DNA of 19,136 bases from CAYURR01 sp964446745 (GCA_964446745.1 CAYURR010000035.1:1-19136), one strand, 5' to 3'; positions 1 through 7,751 are shown, counted from the stretch's first letter. Numbers and translations are program-made. Notes: a model not told the origin generated them from the letters alone.

Positions 1-1
1 T

Positions 2-1084
2 TACAAGACCGGCAGGGTCATGTGGGAAAAGAATGGCTACGAACCGATGCCTATGGCGAGCACGACGAAGATCATGACCGCGATACTCGCGATCGAGAGC
101 GGCAAGCAAGATCAAGTGGTAACGATATCACGCAAGGCCTCGCTCGCACCGAAGATGAAGATGAACCTCACCGCGGGCGAGCAGATTAGCATCAAGGATC
201 TGATGTACGCGCTGATGCTCGAGTCCGCAAACGATGCGGCTGTCGCGATAGCCGAGGGTGTCGGCGGCACGGAGGAGAATTTCTGTGCGATGATGACCGC
301 GAAGGCCAAGGAGCTCGGCGCGACGGATACGATATTCGAGTCCCCGAACGGCCTCGACAAGGGCGATCATCACTCTACCGCGTATGACATGGCGCTGATT
401 GCACGTTACGCAATGGCAAACCCTGCGTTTGTCGAGCTGATCAATACACCGTCCGCTACGATCAAGAGCAACAAGCGTTCGTATACCTTCATGAACAAGA
501 ACCGCCTGTTACGCGAGTATCCGGGTGGAAACGGTATAAAGACAGGCTTTACGAATAAGGCCGGCCATTGCTTTGTGGGCTCTGCGAATCGCGGTGACAT
601 GCAGCTGATTTCGGTGGTGTTTGCGAGCGGCTGGGGCGATAAGGGCAAACAGGGCAAGTGGAAGGATACAAGAAAGATTTTAGACTATGGCTTCGGTAAC
701 TTTTCATATAGGACGCTCATAGAGGCCGGTAACACAGCCGGGGATATCTCCGTAACGCGTTCGAGGACAGAAAGCGTCAAGCTGGTATACAACAGCGACC
801 TCGTCCTGCCTCTCAAGGACGGCGAGGCCGAAACAGCAAACATTGTACTGAACATGCCCCAAACCTTGCTCGCGCCGGTAAATGCGGGCGATAGCATAGG
901 TACGGCAGATGTTTATATAGGCGGCAAGTTCAACGCGCGCGTACCGCTTGCGTTGGGCGCATCCGCATCACGTCACGATCTGAAGACATCTATCGAAAAG
1001 GTGCTAGGGGTATGGTTCTCGGGTGCGAGTAGGACAGATATTAATGTAGAATTGCCTGAGCTTCCCGTTTTACCGGGTATGTAG
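2..1084 (+). CDS. D-alanyl-D-alanine carboxypeptidase (DacF/DacB type), 5' partial
   Basis: This is a low-molecular-weight penicillin-binding protein (peptidase S11) that trims the terminal D-Ala from peptidoglycan stem peptides at the outer face of the membrane. The reading frame is open from base 2, so the signal peptide and the first tens of residues lie outside the window; 360 residues are visible. All three active-site motifs are present: SxxK (STTK, visible residues 20-23, within PMASTTKIMTA), SxN (SAN, about 75-77) and KTG (about 180-182, within GNGIKTGFTNKAGHC). The C-terminal third resembles the PBP5 C-terminal beta domain. It ends with TAG 23 bases before rluB, a gene order common in Clostridia, where dacB/dacF lies next to rluB. 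Whether it is the sporulation-specific or the housekeeping paralogue cannot be decided here. Family assignment is very secure. Confidence 0.95.
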   Translation, partial: YKTGRVMWEKNGYEPMPMASTTKIMTAILAIESGKQDQVVTISRKASLAPKMKMNLTAGEQISIKDLMYALMLESANDAAVAIAEGVGGTEENFCAMMTAKAKELGATDTIFESPNGLDKGDHHSTAYDMALIARYAMANPAFVELINTPSATIKSNKRSYTFMNKNRLLREYPGGNGIKTGFTNKAGHCFVGSANRGDMQLISVVFASGWGDKGKQGKWKDTRKILDYGFGNFSYRTLIEAGNTAGDISVTRSRTESVKLVYNSDLVLPLKDGEAETANIVLNMPQTLLAPVNAGDSIGTADVYIGGKFNARVPLALGASASRHDLKTSIEKVLGVWFSGASRTDINVELPELPVLPGM

Positions 1085-1107
1085 AGCTCAGTTCATGGGG
1101 GATTTAG

Positions 1108-1818
1108 ATGAGATTACAGAAATTTTTAGCGCAGGCGGGTGTAGCCTCCCGCCGCGCATCAGAGAAACTGATAGAGGATGGACGGGTCACGGTAAACGGC
1201 CATATCGTTATGGAGCAAGGCGTTACGGTCGATCCGGAAAAAGATATCATATGCTTGGACGGGCGCGAGATACAGATGGCGGGCCCGTTTTTGTATTTCA
1301 TGCTACACAAGCCCGAGGGTTATATAACGACCGCAAAGGATCAGTTTAACCGCCCGGCGGTCACAGACCTACTGTCCGATGTCGGTGCGCGGTTATATCC
1401 GGTCGGGCGGCTCGATTATGAGAGCTCAGGGCTTTTGATCATGACAAACGACGGTGAACTCGCATATCATCTTACACATCCGAAGCATATGGTAGATAAG
1501 GTTTATGTCGCAAAGGTCAGGGGCGTACCCACGCGCGAGTCCATCGAGGCCTTTCGCAAAGGGGTTCAAATCGATGACTATACGACACAGCCCGCGCGCC
1601 TCGAGATCATAAAGACCTATGCGGACAGCGCGGACATCCGGGTCACGATCCGAGAGGGCAAGAACCGACAGGTGCGTAAGATGTGTATGGCCATAGGGCA
1701 TCCTGTGCTGCGGCTAAAGCGTATAGCTGTCGGTAAATTGTTTCTGGGCGATTTGAAACGTGGCGAATACCGTGCGCTGTCGCCGTCGGAGATCAGGATG
1801 CTCAAAAGTAGCGAGTAA
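1108..1818 (+). CDS. rluB: 23S rRNA pseudouridine synthase RluB/RsuA family
   Basis: This cytoplasmic enzyme isomerises uridine to pseudouridine in ribosomal RNA (U2605 of 23S rRNA for RluB of E. coli). The 236-residue protein has the family layout. An N-terminal S4 RNA-binding domain (about residues 1-60, RLQKFLAQAGVASRRASEKL) precedes the catalytic domain with the motif GRLDYESSGLLIMTNDG, which carries the catalytic Asp. The C-terminal signature REGKNRQVRKMCMAIGHPV follows. The ATG start is preceded by GGGGGA at suitable distance. The gene sits 23 bases after the carboxypeptidase and 21 bases before the next gene, so it is almost certainly co-transcribed. RsuA (16S) and RluB (23S) are close relatives; the context next to dacF/dacB and Gram-positive usage favour RluB. 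A shadow ORF from 1095 in another frame is not real. Confidence 0.93.
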   Translation: MRLQKFLAQAGVASRRASEKLIEDGRVTVNGHIVMEQGVTVDPEKDIICLDGREIQMAGPFLYFMLHKPEGYITTAKDQFNRPAVTDLLSDVGARLYPVGRLDYESSGLLIMTNDGELAYHLTHPKHMVDKVYVAKVRGVPTRESIEAFRKGVQIDDYTTQPARLEIIKTYADSADIRVTIREGKNRQVRKMCMAIGHPVLRLKRIAVGKLFLGDLKRGEYRALSPSEIRMLKSSE

Positions 1819-1839
1819 TGTTTTATAGGGGGTTTAGTA

Positions 1840-2499
1840 ATGGGCAATATTTATGAACAGATAGTGGAGTATTTTAAAGCGTATCCGGAGGTAATGTATG
1901 GCTTTTCGGATATCTCGTTCAGCGATTACCGTGAGCAATATACCGGCGCGTTGGTATTTGCGGTGCCGCACTCGAGGATGATGACATTGGGGAATTACTC
2001 AGAGCCGGGATTCGACGAACTGATATCCGAGCTCAAGGACAAAGCCCACGATATCAGACAGGGCATAAAGGCGATCCTGAACGCGGAAAATAGTGCATAC
2101 TTAGTTCCACCCCCGGGTCAATCCGGCGAAACTAAACTGCTCGCCGCGTTTTCGTTTAAGAGCGCAGCTGTAACGGCGGGCCTCGGTTGGGTTGGCAAGA
2201 ATGCTCTGTTGGTCACAGAGACCTATGGCCCTCGTGTCAGGCTCTCAGCTATCTTGATCAATTTCGATTTTCCGAAAGCTGAGCCGGTTACACAGAGCAA
2301 ATGCCCGGAGGATTGTTTTATATGCGTCAGCAAGTGCCCGCACAAAGCCCTAAAGGGTAAGCAATGGGACATTCATACAGACCGCGAGGAGATCATAAAC
2401 TTTCATCGTTGCAACGATAAGCGCAGTGAATACATAAAAACACACAACCGCAAGAACGCATGCGGCATCTGCATGGTCTCCTGCCCGATAGGTTGTTGA
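1840..2499 (+). CDS. QueG-like double [4Fe-4S] cluster protein, short form
   Basis: This is a 219-residue homologue of the iron-sulfur part of epoxyqueuosine reductase (QueG). The segment AGLGWVGKNALLVTETYG (about residues 110-127) matches the QueG signature around the cobalamin site. It is followed by two ferredoxin-like clusters: CPEDCFICVSKCP (Cx3Cx2Cx3CP) and CGICMVSCPIGC at the extreme C terminus. QueG is roughly 300-390 residues and usually carries a longer N-terminal half and, in many species, C-terminal HEAT repeats; both are reduced or absent here. It probably belongs to the short 4Fe-4S double-cluster family common in Clostridia rather than being a proven tRNA-modifying enzyme. The ATG has GGGGG upstream (1829-1833). 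The stop codon TGA overlaps the -35 box of the next gene. Substrate is unknown. Confidence 0.8.
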   Translation: MGNIYEQIVEYFKAYPEVMYGFSDISFSDYREQYTGALVFAVPHSRMMTLGNYSEPGFDELISELKDKAHDIRQGIKAILNAENSAYLVPPPGQSGETKLLAAFSFKSAAVTAGLGWVGKNALLVTETYGPRVRLSAILINFDFPKAEPVTQSKCPEDCFICVSKCPHKALKGKQWDIHTDREEIINFHRCNDKRSEYIKTHNRKNACGICMVSCPIGC

Positions 2500-2524
2500 C
2501 CGCTACGCATCACTATGTTATGCT
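2496..2524 (+). promoter_or_regulatory. sigma-A promoter of the tetR gene
   Basis: TTGACC at 2496-2501, then a 17-base spacer, then TATGCT at 2519-2524. The -35 box overlaps the TGA of the upstream gene. The predicted start of transcription, near 2531, leaves a leader of only about 27 bases before the tetR ribosome binding site and start, and falls inside the candidate operator. Confidence 0.65.
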
Positions 2525-2528
2525 GATA

Positions 2529-2545
2529 TTAACCGATACGGTCAA
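2529..2545 (+). promoter_or_regulatory. candidate TetR operator (imperfect palindrome)
   Basis: TTAACCG (2529-2535), ATA, CGGTCAA (2539-2545) forms a 17-base palindrome with one mismatch in the arms. It covers the predicted transcription start and touches the ribosome binding site. A second copy of the arm, TTGACCG, lies at the -35 box (2496-2502). Position, size and symmetry fit an autoregulatory TetR-family site; binding is an inference. Confidence 0.45.
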
Positions 2546-2557
2546 GGAGGTGTTTAC

Positions 2558-3172
2558 ATAGACAGATTTCACGCAATACCACGGGAAAAACAGGATGCGA
2601 TCATAAATGCGGGGCTGCGATGCTTCGGCGCGAACGGATATAAAAAAGCTTCTGTGGCCGATATAGCGGAGGCCTGCGGCATTTCAAAGGCGCTGGTTTT
2701 CCACTATTTTACGGGCAAGAAGCGTTTTTATTTGTATTTGATGGACTTTTGCATTCGCTTATTTACAGACGAAATCAACGCGCGCTTCGATCGAGGCGTG
2801 ACGGATTTCTTTGAACGTATAAAGGCCGCCCAGAATATCAAGATCGCCGTGATCAGGCAATACCCCGCCGTGCTTGACTTTCTAAAGTCCGCTTATTTTG
2901 AAACCGATAAAGAGGTCGTGGATGAGATTAAGGTAGCAATACACGACGGGGGCAATGCAAGCCTTGCTATATTCATGAGTGGAACGGACAATACCAAGTT
3001 CAAGGACGACATCGACATCAAGATGGTCGTAAACATCATCACCTGGTGCGCTGACGGTTATATATCAACGCTGTCTACATTAAGTGAATGGGATGTAGAT
3101 AAGATTAAGGCTGATTTCGAGAGTTATCTTAACCTACTCAGGCAGAACTTTTATAAGAGCGAATATATTTAA
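2558..3172 (+). CDS. TetR/AcrR family transcriptional regulator, apparent AUA start
   Basis: This is a dimeric one-component repressor of 204 residues. The N-terminal helix-turn-helix reads REKQDAIINAG, then SVADIAEACGISKALVFHYF (about residues 33-52), a textbook TetR DNA-binding domain. The rest is a helical ligand domain of normal length. The only ribosome binding site is AAGGAGG at 2544-2550, seven bases before ATA at 2558, and homologous proteins typically begin M-x-R-F at this point. No ATG, GTG or TTG lies in frame between them. The first canonical in-frame codon, GTG at 2654, has no ribosome binding site and would delete the first DNA-binding helix. I therefore place the start at the AUA codon. 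The gene has its own promoter and candidate operator and converges on the MATE gene. The MFS/MATE pair is a plausible target. Confidence 0.85.
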   Translation: MDRFHAIPREKQDAIINAGLRCFGANGYKKASVADIAEACGISKALVFHYFTGKKRFYLYLMDFCIRLFTDEINARFDRGVTDFFERIKAAQNIKIAVIRQYPAVLDFLKSAYFETDKEVVDEIKVAIHDGGNASLAIFMSGTDNTKFKDDIDIKMVVNIITWCADGYISTLSTLSEWDVDKIKADFESYLNLLRQNFYKSEYI

Positions 3173-3175
3173 GCC

Positions 3176-3197
3176 AAGGCTTTGTACTCTAAGCCTT
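3176..3197. terminator. weak bidirectional hairpin between tetR and the MATE gene
   Basis: Arms AAGGCTT (3176-3182) and AAGCCTT (3191-3197) enclose an 8-base loop between two convergent genes. The T-tract is poor on both strands, so termination here would be modest at best. Confidence 0.35.
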
Positions 3198-4577
3198 TTC
3201 TCTGGTCAGGTTCTTTATCCACGAGTAGTTGTTGGTCTTGTATATCGCTATGACCCATTTCATGAGCTGGTCGCATTTTAAGAAGAAGAATACGACCACG
3301 GGGCTCGCGTGGAACACAAACGCCGCGAGCGTCGACAATGGCATGATGACGACCCATACGAAGAACAGGTCGACCTTTAACACAAAGCGTGTCTCGCCGC
3401 CCGCACGTATGATGCCCACAAAGCATGGCGCGTGATACGAGGTGCCGAGCACGGTAACACACAAAATCGTCACGAACGCGCGGGTCATTTCCATCGTCTC
3501 GGGTGGTATCGCGTACAGCGAAATGAAGAAATCCCTTAAACCCAATAGCGACAAACTCGTCAATACACCCGTGCATACAAAGATGATTTGTAATGTGCGG
3601 GTGTATTCTTTTACCTTTTCATATTCCTTGGCACCGACTGTTTTGCCGATCAATACGCTCGACGCATTACCAAAGCCATACACGACGACCGACACAAAGC
3701 CGAACAATGTGAGTGCGATACTGTTTGAGGCTATCGCGGAGGGGCCGAGACGTCCTATTACGCTGGCCTGTGCAACGCCGCCTATCCCCCAGAGGATATC
3801 CCCGAGCATTACCGGAAAGCCATGTTTAAAGAAATCCCCAAGCAATACTTTATTCGTAGGCAGCAGCTCCGTGAAGCGCAGCATGAGCTTTTTGTCTATG
3901 AAGCGCACATATGTAAGGATGATCGCGGTTTCGATAATACGGGCTATCAGCGTAGCCGTAGCGGCACCCTCTATACCCATCGCCGGGAAACCGAAATGTC
4001 CGAAGATCAACACATAGTTTAGACCCACGTCCACGATCAACGTAGACACCGAGATAACGAGCGCAACGCGTACATTCTCTATGCAACGCATTGATGCTAT
4101 AAACGAGTTCGTTATGCACAAAAACAAATAGGACATCGATATGATGCGCAGGTATTTAGCGCCCTCGGCGATGACTGCCGTATCATTTGTAAATATACGA
4201 AGCACAGTTGTCGGGAAGCAAAATGCGATCGTCGCTACGGTGATGCCTATCGCAAGACAAACCTTCAGACCGATCGAGATGACATATTTGATCATCACGA
4301 TATCTTTTTTGCCCCAATACTGCGCGGCCAAAAGGACGATAGACGCGGTGATGCCCGCTATCAGCATATGTATGATATTCGAAACCTGATTGGCCATTGC
4401 TACGCCCGATATCGCTATCTGTCCGAGCTTGCCGACCATGATGTTGTCCGCGATGCCTACGCTGATTGAGATCAAGCTCTGTAGTATCATCGGCAGCGCC
4501 AGCGAAAAGAAGGTCGTATAGAAATACTTATCCCTTGTAAAGAAGGGTTTTTTTTGTGTGGTTTCGGTCTCCGTAAT
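3189..4577 (-). CDS. MATE family multidrug exporter, non-canonical start
   Basis: This is a multidrug and toxin extrusion transporter with twelve membrane segments that expels cationic compounds by H+ or Na+ antiport. The pattern SLISISVGIADNIMVGKLG near the N terminus, repeated in form in the second half (PVMLGDILWGIGGVAQASVIG), is characteristic of the two-fold MATE repeat. From the first ATG (4490) the protein would be 433 residues, but this would cut into the first membrane helix and has no ribosome binding site. The frame stays open upstream with good family-like residues (RDKYFYTTFFSLALP) back to a TAG at 4587-4589. Immediately after that TAG is GGGAGG (4587-4582), but the following codons are ATC, ATT, ACG; none is ATG, GTG or TTG. 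I mark the start provisionally at ATT (4577), giving 462 residues. It forms an operon with the MFS gene. Confidence 0.85.
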   Translation of the reverse strand: MTETETTQKKPFFTRDKYFYTTFFSLALPMILQSLISISVGIADNIMVGKLGQIAISGVAMANQVSNIIHMLIAGITASIVLLAAQYWGKKDIVMIKYVISIGLKVCLAIGITVATIAFCFPTTVLRIFTNDTAVIAEGAKYLRIISMSYLFLCITNSFIASMRCIENVRVALVISVSTLIVDVGLNYVLIFGHFGFPAMGIEGAATATLIARIIETAIILTYVRFIDKKLMLRFTELLPTNKVLLGDFFKHGFPVMLGDILWGIGGVAQASVIGRLGPSAIASNSIALTLFGFVSVVVYGFGNASSVLIGKTVGAKEYEKVKEYTRTLQIIFVCTGVLTSLSLLGLRDFFISLYAIPPETMEMTRAFVTILCVTVLGTSYHAPCFVGIIRAGGETRFVLKVDLFFVWVVIMPLSTLAAFVFHASPVVVFFFLKCDQLMKWVIAIYKTNNYSWIKNLTREKA

Positions 4578-4586
4578 GATGCCTCC

Positions 4587-5807
4587 CTATACGTTTTGTT
4601 TTTGATGCCTGCCCGTGAGCCAGACACAAATCAGCGCCCCGAGTGGGAATATGGCCGATATGAGCATAGCCGCACGCAGTCCGAACTGTTCCTGCGACAT
4701 AAATGTGGACAGGTTTGGCATATTGTCCGCTACAAATCCCATGAACCAGGGCCCTATCGAACCGCCGATGTCTCCGGCTGCGGCCATCAGCGCAAACATC
4801 CACGAGCCCGCGAGTGGGAATCGCTCAGTCGCAAGCGAGAGGCTCCCGGGCCACAGTAGGCTCACACCGAGCCCACAGATCGCACATGCCACAAGACCCA
4901 GAATCGGTATCGGCGAAAGCGCAACTGTCAGGTAACATACTACCGCCGCAAACGAGCCGATGATCATGGTCTTGCGTAGGTTTAATCTGCTGCCTAGGAT
5001 ACCGTATATTAATCGTCCGGATCCCATCATGGCCGCAAACATACACATCCCGGCCGTATCGCCGATGACCTTGCTGATACCGAGCGCGGTTTCCATGAAC
5101 GTAGAGGTCCATTGGGAAATGGACAGCTCCGAAGCCCCTCCACACGCTATCGCGAGCAGGAATATTACAAAGAACGGGCTCTTCATGATCTCACGCACGG
5201 GCTGCCTATTTTCCTCAGAAACGGGCGGAGCAAGCGGACAGCGCATAAACAGGAAGGTATTTATAACGGGTAATATCGCCCAGAGTGCAGCGATGATCGG
5301 CCAGCTCTGCTTGCCGAATACAAACAAGAACAACGTGGTCAAAAGCGCTACGCTGACCTGCCCCCAGCAATAGAACGAATGCAGGATAGACATTGCGGCG
5401 GCTTTTTCATCTGTCGGTATCGCGTTGATGATCGGCGATAGCAACAGCTCCATGAGACCGCCTGCAGCCGAGAATAAAATCGTCGCGATCACAAAGCCCG
5501 TATATGGTGCGATAGGCATCCGCGGCACCAATGCAAAGAAAATCAATCCCACTACCATAAAGATATATGCGGGTACTATCAGCGGCCTAAATCCGATGCG
5601 ATCCACAAAGCCCGAGAAGCCGATGTCGATGGCGACCTGAGCCAGGAAATTGATTAAAACGAGTGCGCCGAGCTGTGCAAATGTGAATCCGAATTGCTCT
5701 CTGAGTGGAATGAATAAGATGGGTGTGAGGTTGATGATGATGGCTTGCGAGAACACGCCTATGTAACAGGCCATGATCGTAGACTTGTAAGAAATGGGTT
5801 TTGTCAT
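4587..5807 (-). CDS. MFS transporter, fucose/sugar permease (FHS)-like
   Basis: This 406-residue major facilitator has about twelve hydrophobic segments. The N-terminal half shows QFGFTFAQLGALVLINFL and SGFVDRIGFRPLI, the usual loop between helices 2 and 3. The C-terminal half has ICGLGVSLLWPGSLSLATE, which resembles the helix-10 region of FucP/FHS-type sugar transporters. A sugar or related small organic molecule is therefore the likeliest substrate, with proton symport, but the substrate is not known. The ATG start is preceded by AAGGAAG with a rather long spacing of about 12-13 bases. The TAG stop is in the same frame as the MATE gene that follows directly, so the two are transcribed together and probably translationally coupled. 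Confidence 0.85.
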   Translation of the reverse strand: MTKPISYKSTIMACYIGVFSQAIIINLTPILFIPLREQFGFTFAQLGALVLINFLAQVAIDIGFSGFVDRIGFRPLIVPAYIFMVVGLIFFALVPRMPIAPYTGFVIATILFSAAGGLMELLLSPIINAIPTDEKAAAMSILHSFYCWGQVSVALLTTLFLFVFGKQSWPIIAALWAILPVINTFLFMRCPLAPPVSEENRQPVREIMKSPFFVIFLLAIACGGASELSISQWTSTFMETALGISKVIGDTAGMCMFAAMMGSGRLIYGILGSRLNLRKTMIIGSFAAVVCYLTVALSPIPILGLVACAICGLGVSLLWPGSLSLATERFPLAGSWMFALMAAAGDIGGSIGPWFMGFVADNMPNLSTFMSQEQFGLRAAMLISAIFPLGALICVWLTGRHQKQNV

Positions 5808-5956
5808 ACCGTGATTGCGTCTTCCTTTCAGGATAATATACTACGGCATTACCTGGATGATACTACCACATGTGAACCGTTCTCACAAGCAATATGATAA
5901 AGGGCCGCCGCGTGACCGCGACAGCCCATTTTATATTACCTGGATGACAATTTTAC
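5808..5956. other. intergenic region upstream of MFS gene with repeats and palindrome
   Basis: This holds the upstream region of the minus-strand MFS gene and the terminator of the solute-binding protein gene. A near-palindrome TGTGAACCGTTCTCACA (5871-5887) could be a regulator site. ATTACCTGGATGA occurs twice exactly (5848-5860 and 5935-5947), flanking the terminator. I could not settle on a convincing -35/-10 pair for the MFS gene. Confidence 0.4.
5902..5927 (-). terminator. rho-independent terminator of the Lpl-type ABC operon
   Basis: Two 11-base arms (5902-5912 and 5917-5927) pair fully, with two G-U pairs on the minus strand, around a TGAC/GTCA loop, and TTTAT follows in the minus direction. 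It lies about 30 bases past the stop of the solute-binding protein. The plus-strand side is also T-rich (ATTTTATATT), so it may work both ways. Confidence 0.8.
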
Positions 5957-7684
5957 TTATCTGTTGTAAGCGGTGCCGCCCTGCATACCAAGGTTCTCTT
6001 GATACTTAACATCAAACGCTGCCTCGATATCAGGCATACCGTTTTTGTCAACGAATGCGAGCAGTGCGTCATAGATCTTTGTTGCTTCCGCTTCGGATTT
6101 AGCCATCATGATCTTCGGGATCTCAGCCTTGATCTGATCCTCGCAAAGTGTTCTCTTGATACCCAGATCACTCTGCTTGTCGATGACATCGCCTACGCCT
6201 ACATATTCATCAGACATGAACATAATAGGTGAAAGTACGTTTGCCTGTATCGAGATAACCCAGCTGCGTTGATCCTCGGGCTGCATCTCATTAACTGCGA
6301 ACTTTGTCATATCAACGTTATCGGAGTGAGCCGGCTGTGGCCAGAACCAGAGACCCAGGCGGTTAACTTCGTCAGATGACAGCGAAGACTCGGGCTTCTT
6401 TAAGACCGGGTTGCCGTTTGCATCGACATCATCCCACAGATCACCCTTAGGACCATACATCATGTTGATAGATCCTTCTTTTGTGATCATATACGAATAC
6501 AGATCAAAGATGCGTTGCGGATTTGTAGCCTTTGTTGTGATACAGTTTACGTTCCAACCAACAGTCTCCTTGTGATCAGGATATATCTTGTCTGCGGAGA
6601 TACCGTTTGCCGGCGGATAGACATATGGATCTGTGAGAACGATATAGTCGTCATCCGGATAGGTTTCTTTCAAGATCGTGCGGAACTTGTTTACGTCGTT
6701 CTGAGAGAAGTCATAGTACATCAAGCCTGTACGTCCTGCTACCATCTTCTCTACATGCTGTTCTTTTGTATCGGTAAAGCTGGTCTCAAGCAGTAAGCCC
6801 TCTCTGTACCATTTATTAGCTTCCATGACGGCTGCCTTGAAGGTGTCGTCACGCAGAGCGGAGCTGAACTTGCCATTGATCGGTACATACCAGCTTGCGG
6901 CGAGGTTCTTGCCGCCCATCGAGCGGTTAATTCCACGAAGTGTAGGATGTCCTGTACCGTCAGCGTCTGTAGCAAACGGAATAGTCGGAGCGCCCTCAGC
7001 AGTGGTCGGAACCTTTTCCTTTATAGCCTTTGCAAATGCATAGAGGTCCTCGAAGGTCTTGAGCTGCGGTGAGCCGGCTGCTTCGTAGATACGCTTGTTA
7101 TATATCCACGCATCGTTACCGCCTGTGGGAGCCTTACGAGCCCAGTTCGGGATACCGTAGAGCTTACCGTCGATCTGCAACAGCTTCTGTGTCTGCGGCA
7201 GGATATTGTCGTTATAGTCGCTGTTGTTTGCCTGGAAAGGAGCCAGGTCCTGGAGCTTTCCAAGGCGAGCCAGGTTGATGTTGACAGGACCACGGTCCAT
7301 AACAACAACGTCTGGCAGGTCGTCGGCAGAGATCATGATGTTGAGCTTCGCATCAGCGTCAGCATCAGGCTTGGACTGTTCCATCTTTACATTGAATTTC
7401 TCAGCAAGGAATTTCGATGCTGCATCATCACCCCAAGGCTTGATGCCCCACCAGTCGTAGTTGTAGTAAACGGAGAAGGTGTAAGGCTCCAACTCGCCCG
7501 ACGCAGTATCTGCCGGAGCGGCTTCTGTTGTTTCTGTTGTTGACGTATCCGTCTTTGTTTCTGTCTGCGTATTAGCTGCGGGCGCTGTCTGTGTAGTGTT
7601 GCCTCCCTTATTATTGGCACTTGAACAACCTACTGCCGTTACCAATAATGCAAAAGCCAATACGAGGCTAATGGTTCTCTTCAT
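5957..7684 (-). CDS. extracellular solute-binding lipoprotein of Lpl/LipO-type carbohydrate ABC importer
   Basis: This is the substrate receptor of a CUT1-family ABC importer, anchored on the outer face of the membrane. Residues 1-20 (MKRTISLVLAFALLVTAVGC) are a lipoprotein signal peptide with the acylated Cys at position 20. A Ser/Thr/Ala-rich linker to about residue 60 follows, then the type 1 extracellular domain. The 575-residue length, and segments such as DDLPDVVVMDRG and LLQIDGKLYGIPN, are typical of the large LplA/LipO subgroup rather than of MalE-size proteins. The ATG has TAGGAGGATG upstream. It is the last gene of the operon, after both permeases, separated from them by 67 bases containing a hairpin. 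The sugar cannot be told from sequence; oligo- or polysaccharide fragments are usual for this family. Confidence 0.92.
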   Translation of the reverse strand: MKRTISLVLAFALLVTAVGCSSANNKGGNTTQTAPAANTQTETKTDTSTTETTEAAPADTASGELEPYTFSVYYNYDWWGIKPWGDDAASKFLAEKFNVKMEQSKPDADADAKLNIMISADDLPDVVVMDRGPVNINLARLGKLQDLAPFQANNSDYNDNILPQTQKLLQIDGKLYGIPNWARKAPTGGNDAWIYNKRIYEAAGSPQLKTFEDLYAFAKAIKEKVPTTAEGAPTIPFATDADGTGHPTLRGINRSMGGKNLAASWYVPINGKFSSALRDDTFKAAVMEANKWYREGLLLETSFTDTKEQHVEKMVAGRTGLMYYDFSQNDVNKFRTILKETYPDDDYIVLTDPYVYPPANGISADKIYPDHKETVGWNVNCITTKATNPQRIFDLYSYMITKEGSINMMYGPKGDLWDDVDANGNPVLKKPESSLSSDEVNRLGLWFWPQPAHSDNVDMTKFAVNEMQPEDQRSWVISIQANVLSPIMFMSDEYVGVGDVIDKQSDLGIKRTLCEDQIKAEIPKIMMAKSEAEATKIYDALLAFVDKNGMPDIEAAFDVKYQENLGMQGGTAYNR

Positions 7685-7714
7685 TTCTCATCCTCCTATT
7701 AATTTTAATTTATA

Positions 7715-7739
7715 CTTAAGCCGTTTTCACAGCATTAAG
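7715..7739 (-). other. intergenic RNA hairpin between lplC-like gene and binding protein
   Basis: On the minus strand CTTAA, a bulged T, GCTGT, the loop GAAA (GNRA type), ACGGC and TTAAG form a ten-pair stem. No U-tract follows. It sits just before the ribosome binding site of the binding-protein gene and may protect that part of the mRNA. Confidence 0.5.
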
Positions 7740-7751
7740 CCATATTAGCGA

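Noticed and set aside
2654..3172. GTG at 2654 as the start of the TetR gene
   Set aside because: No ribosome binding site, and it would delete the first DNA-binding helix; AAGGAGG is placed for 2558.
3442..4017. Long plus-strand ORF opposite the MATE gene
   Set aside because: It is a complement-strand shadow of a clear membrane transporter and shows no family features of its own.
4587..4589. UAG recoded as a sense codon across the genome
   Set aside because: TAG is an ordinary stop in several other genes here (1082, 3189, 17716), so general recoding is not supported; only local read-through remains possible.
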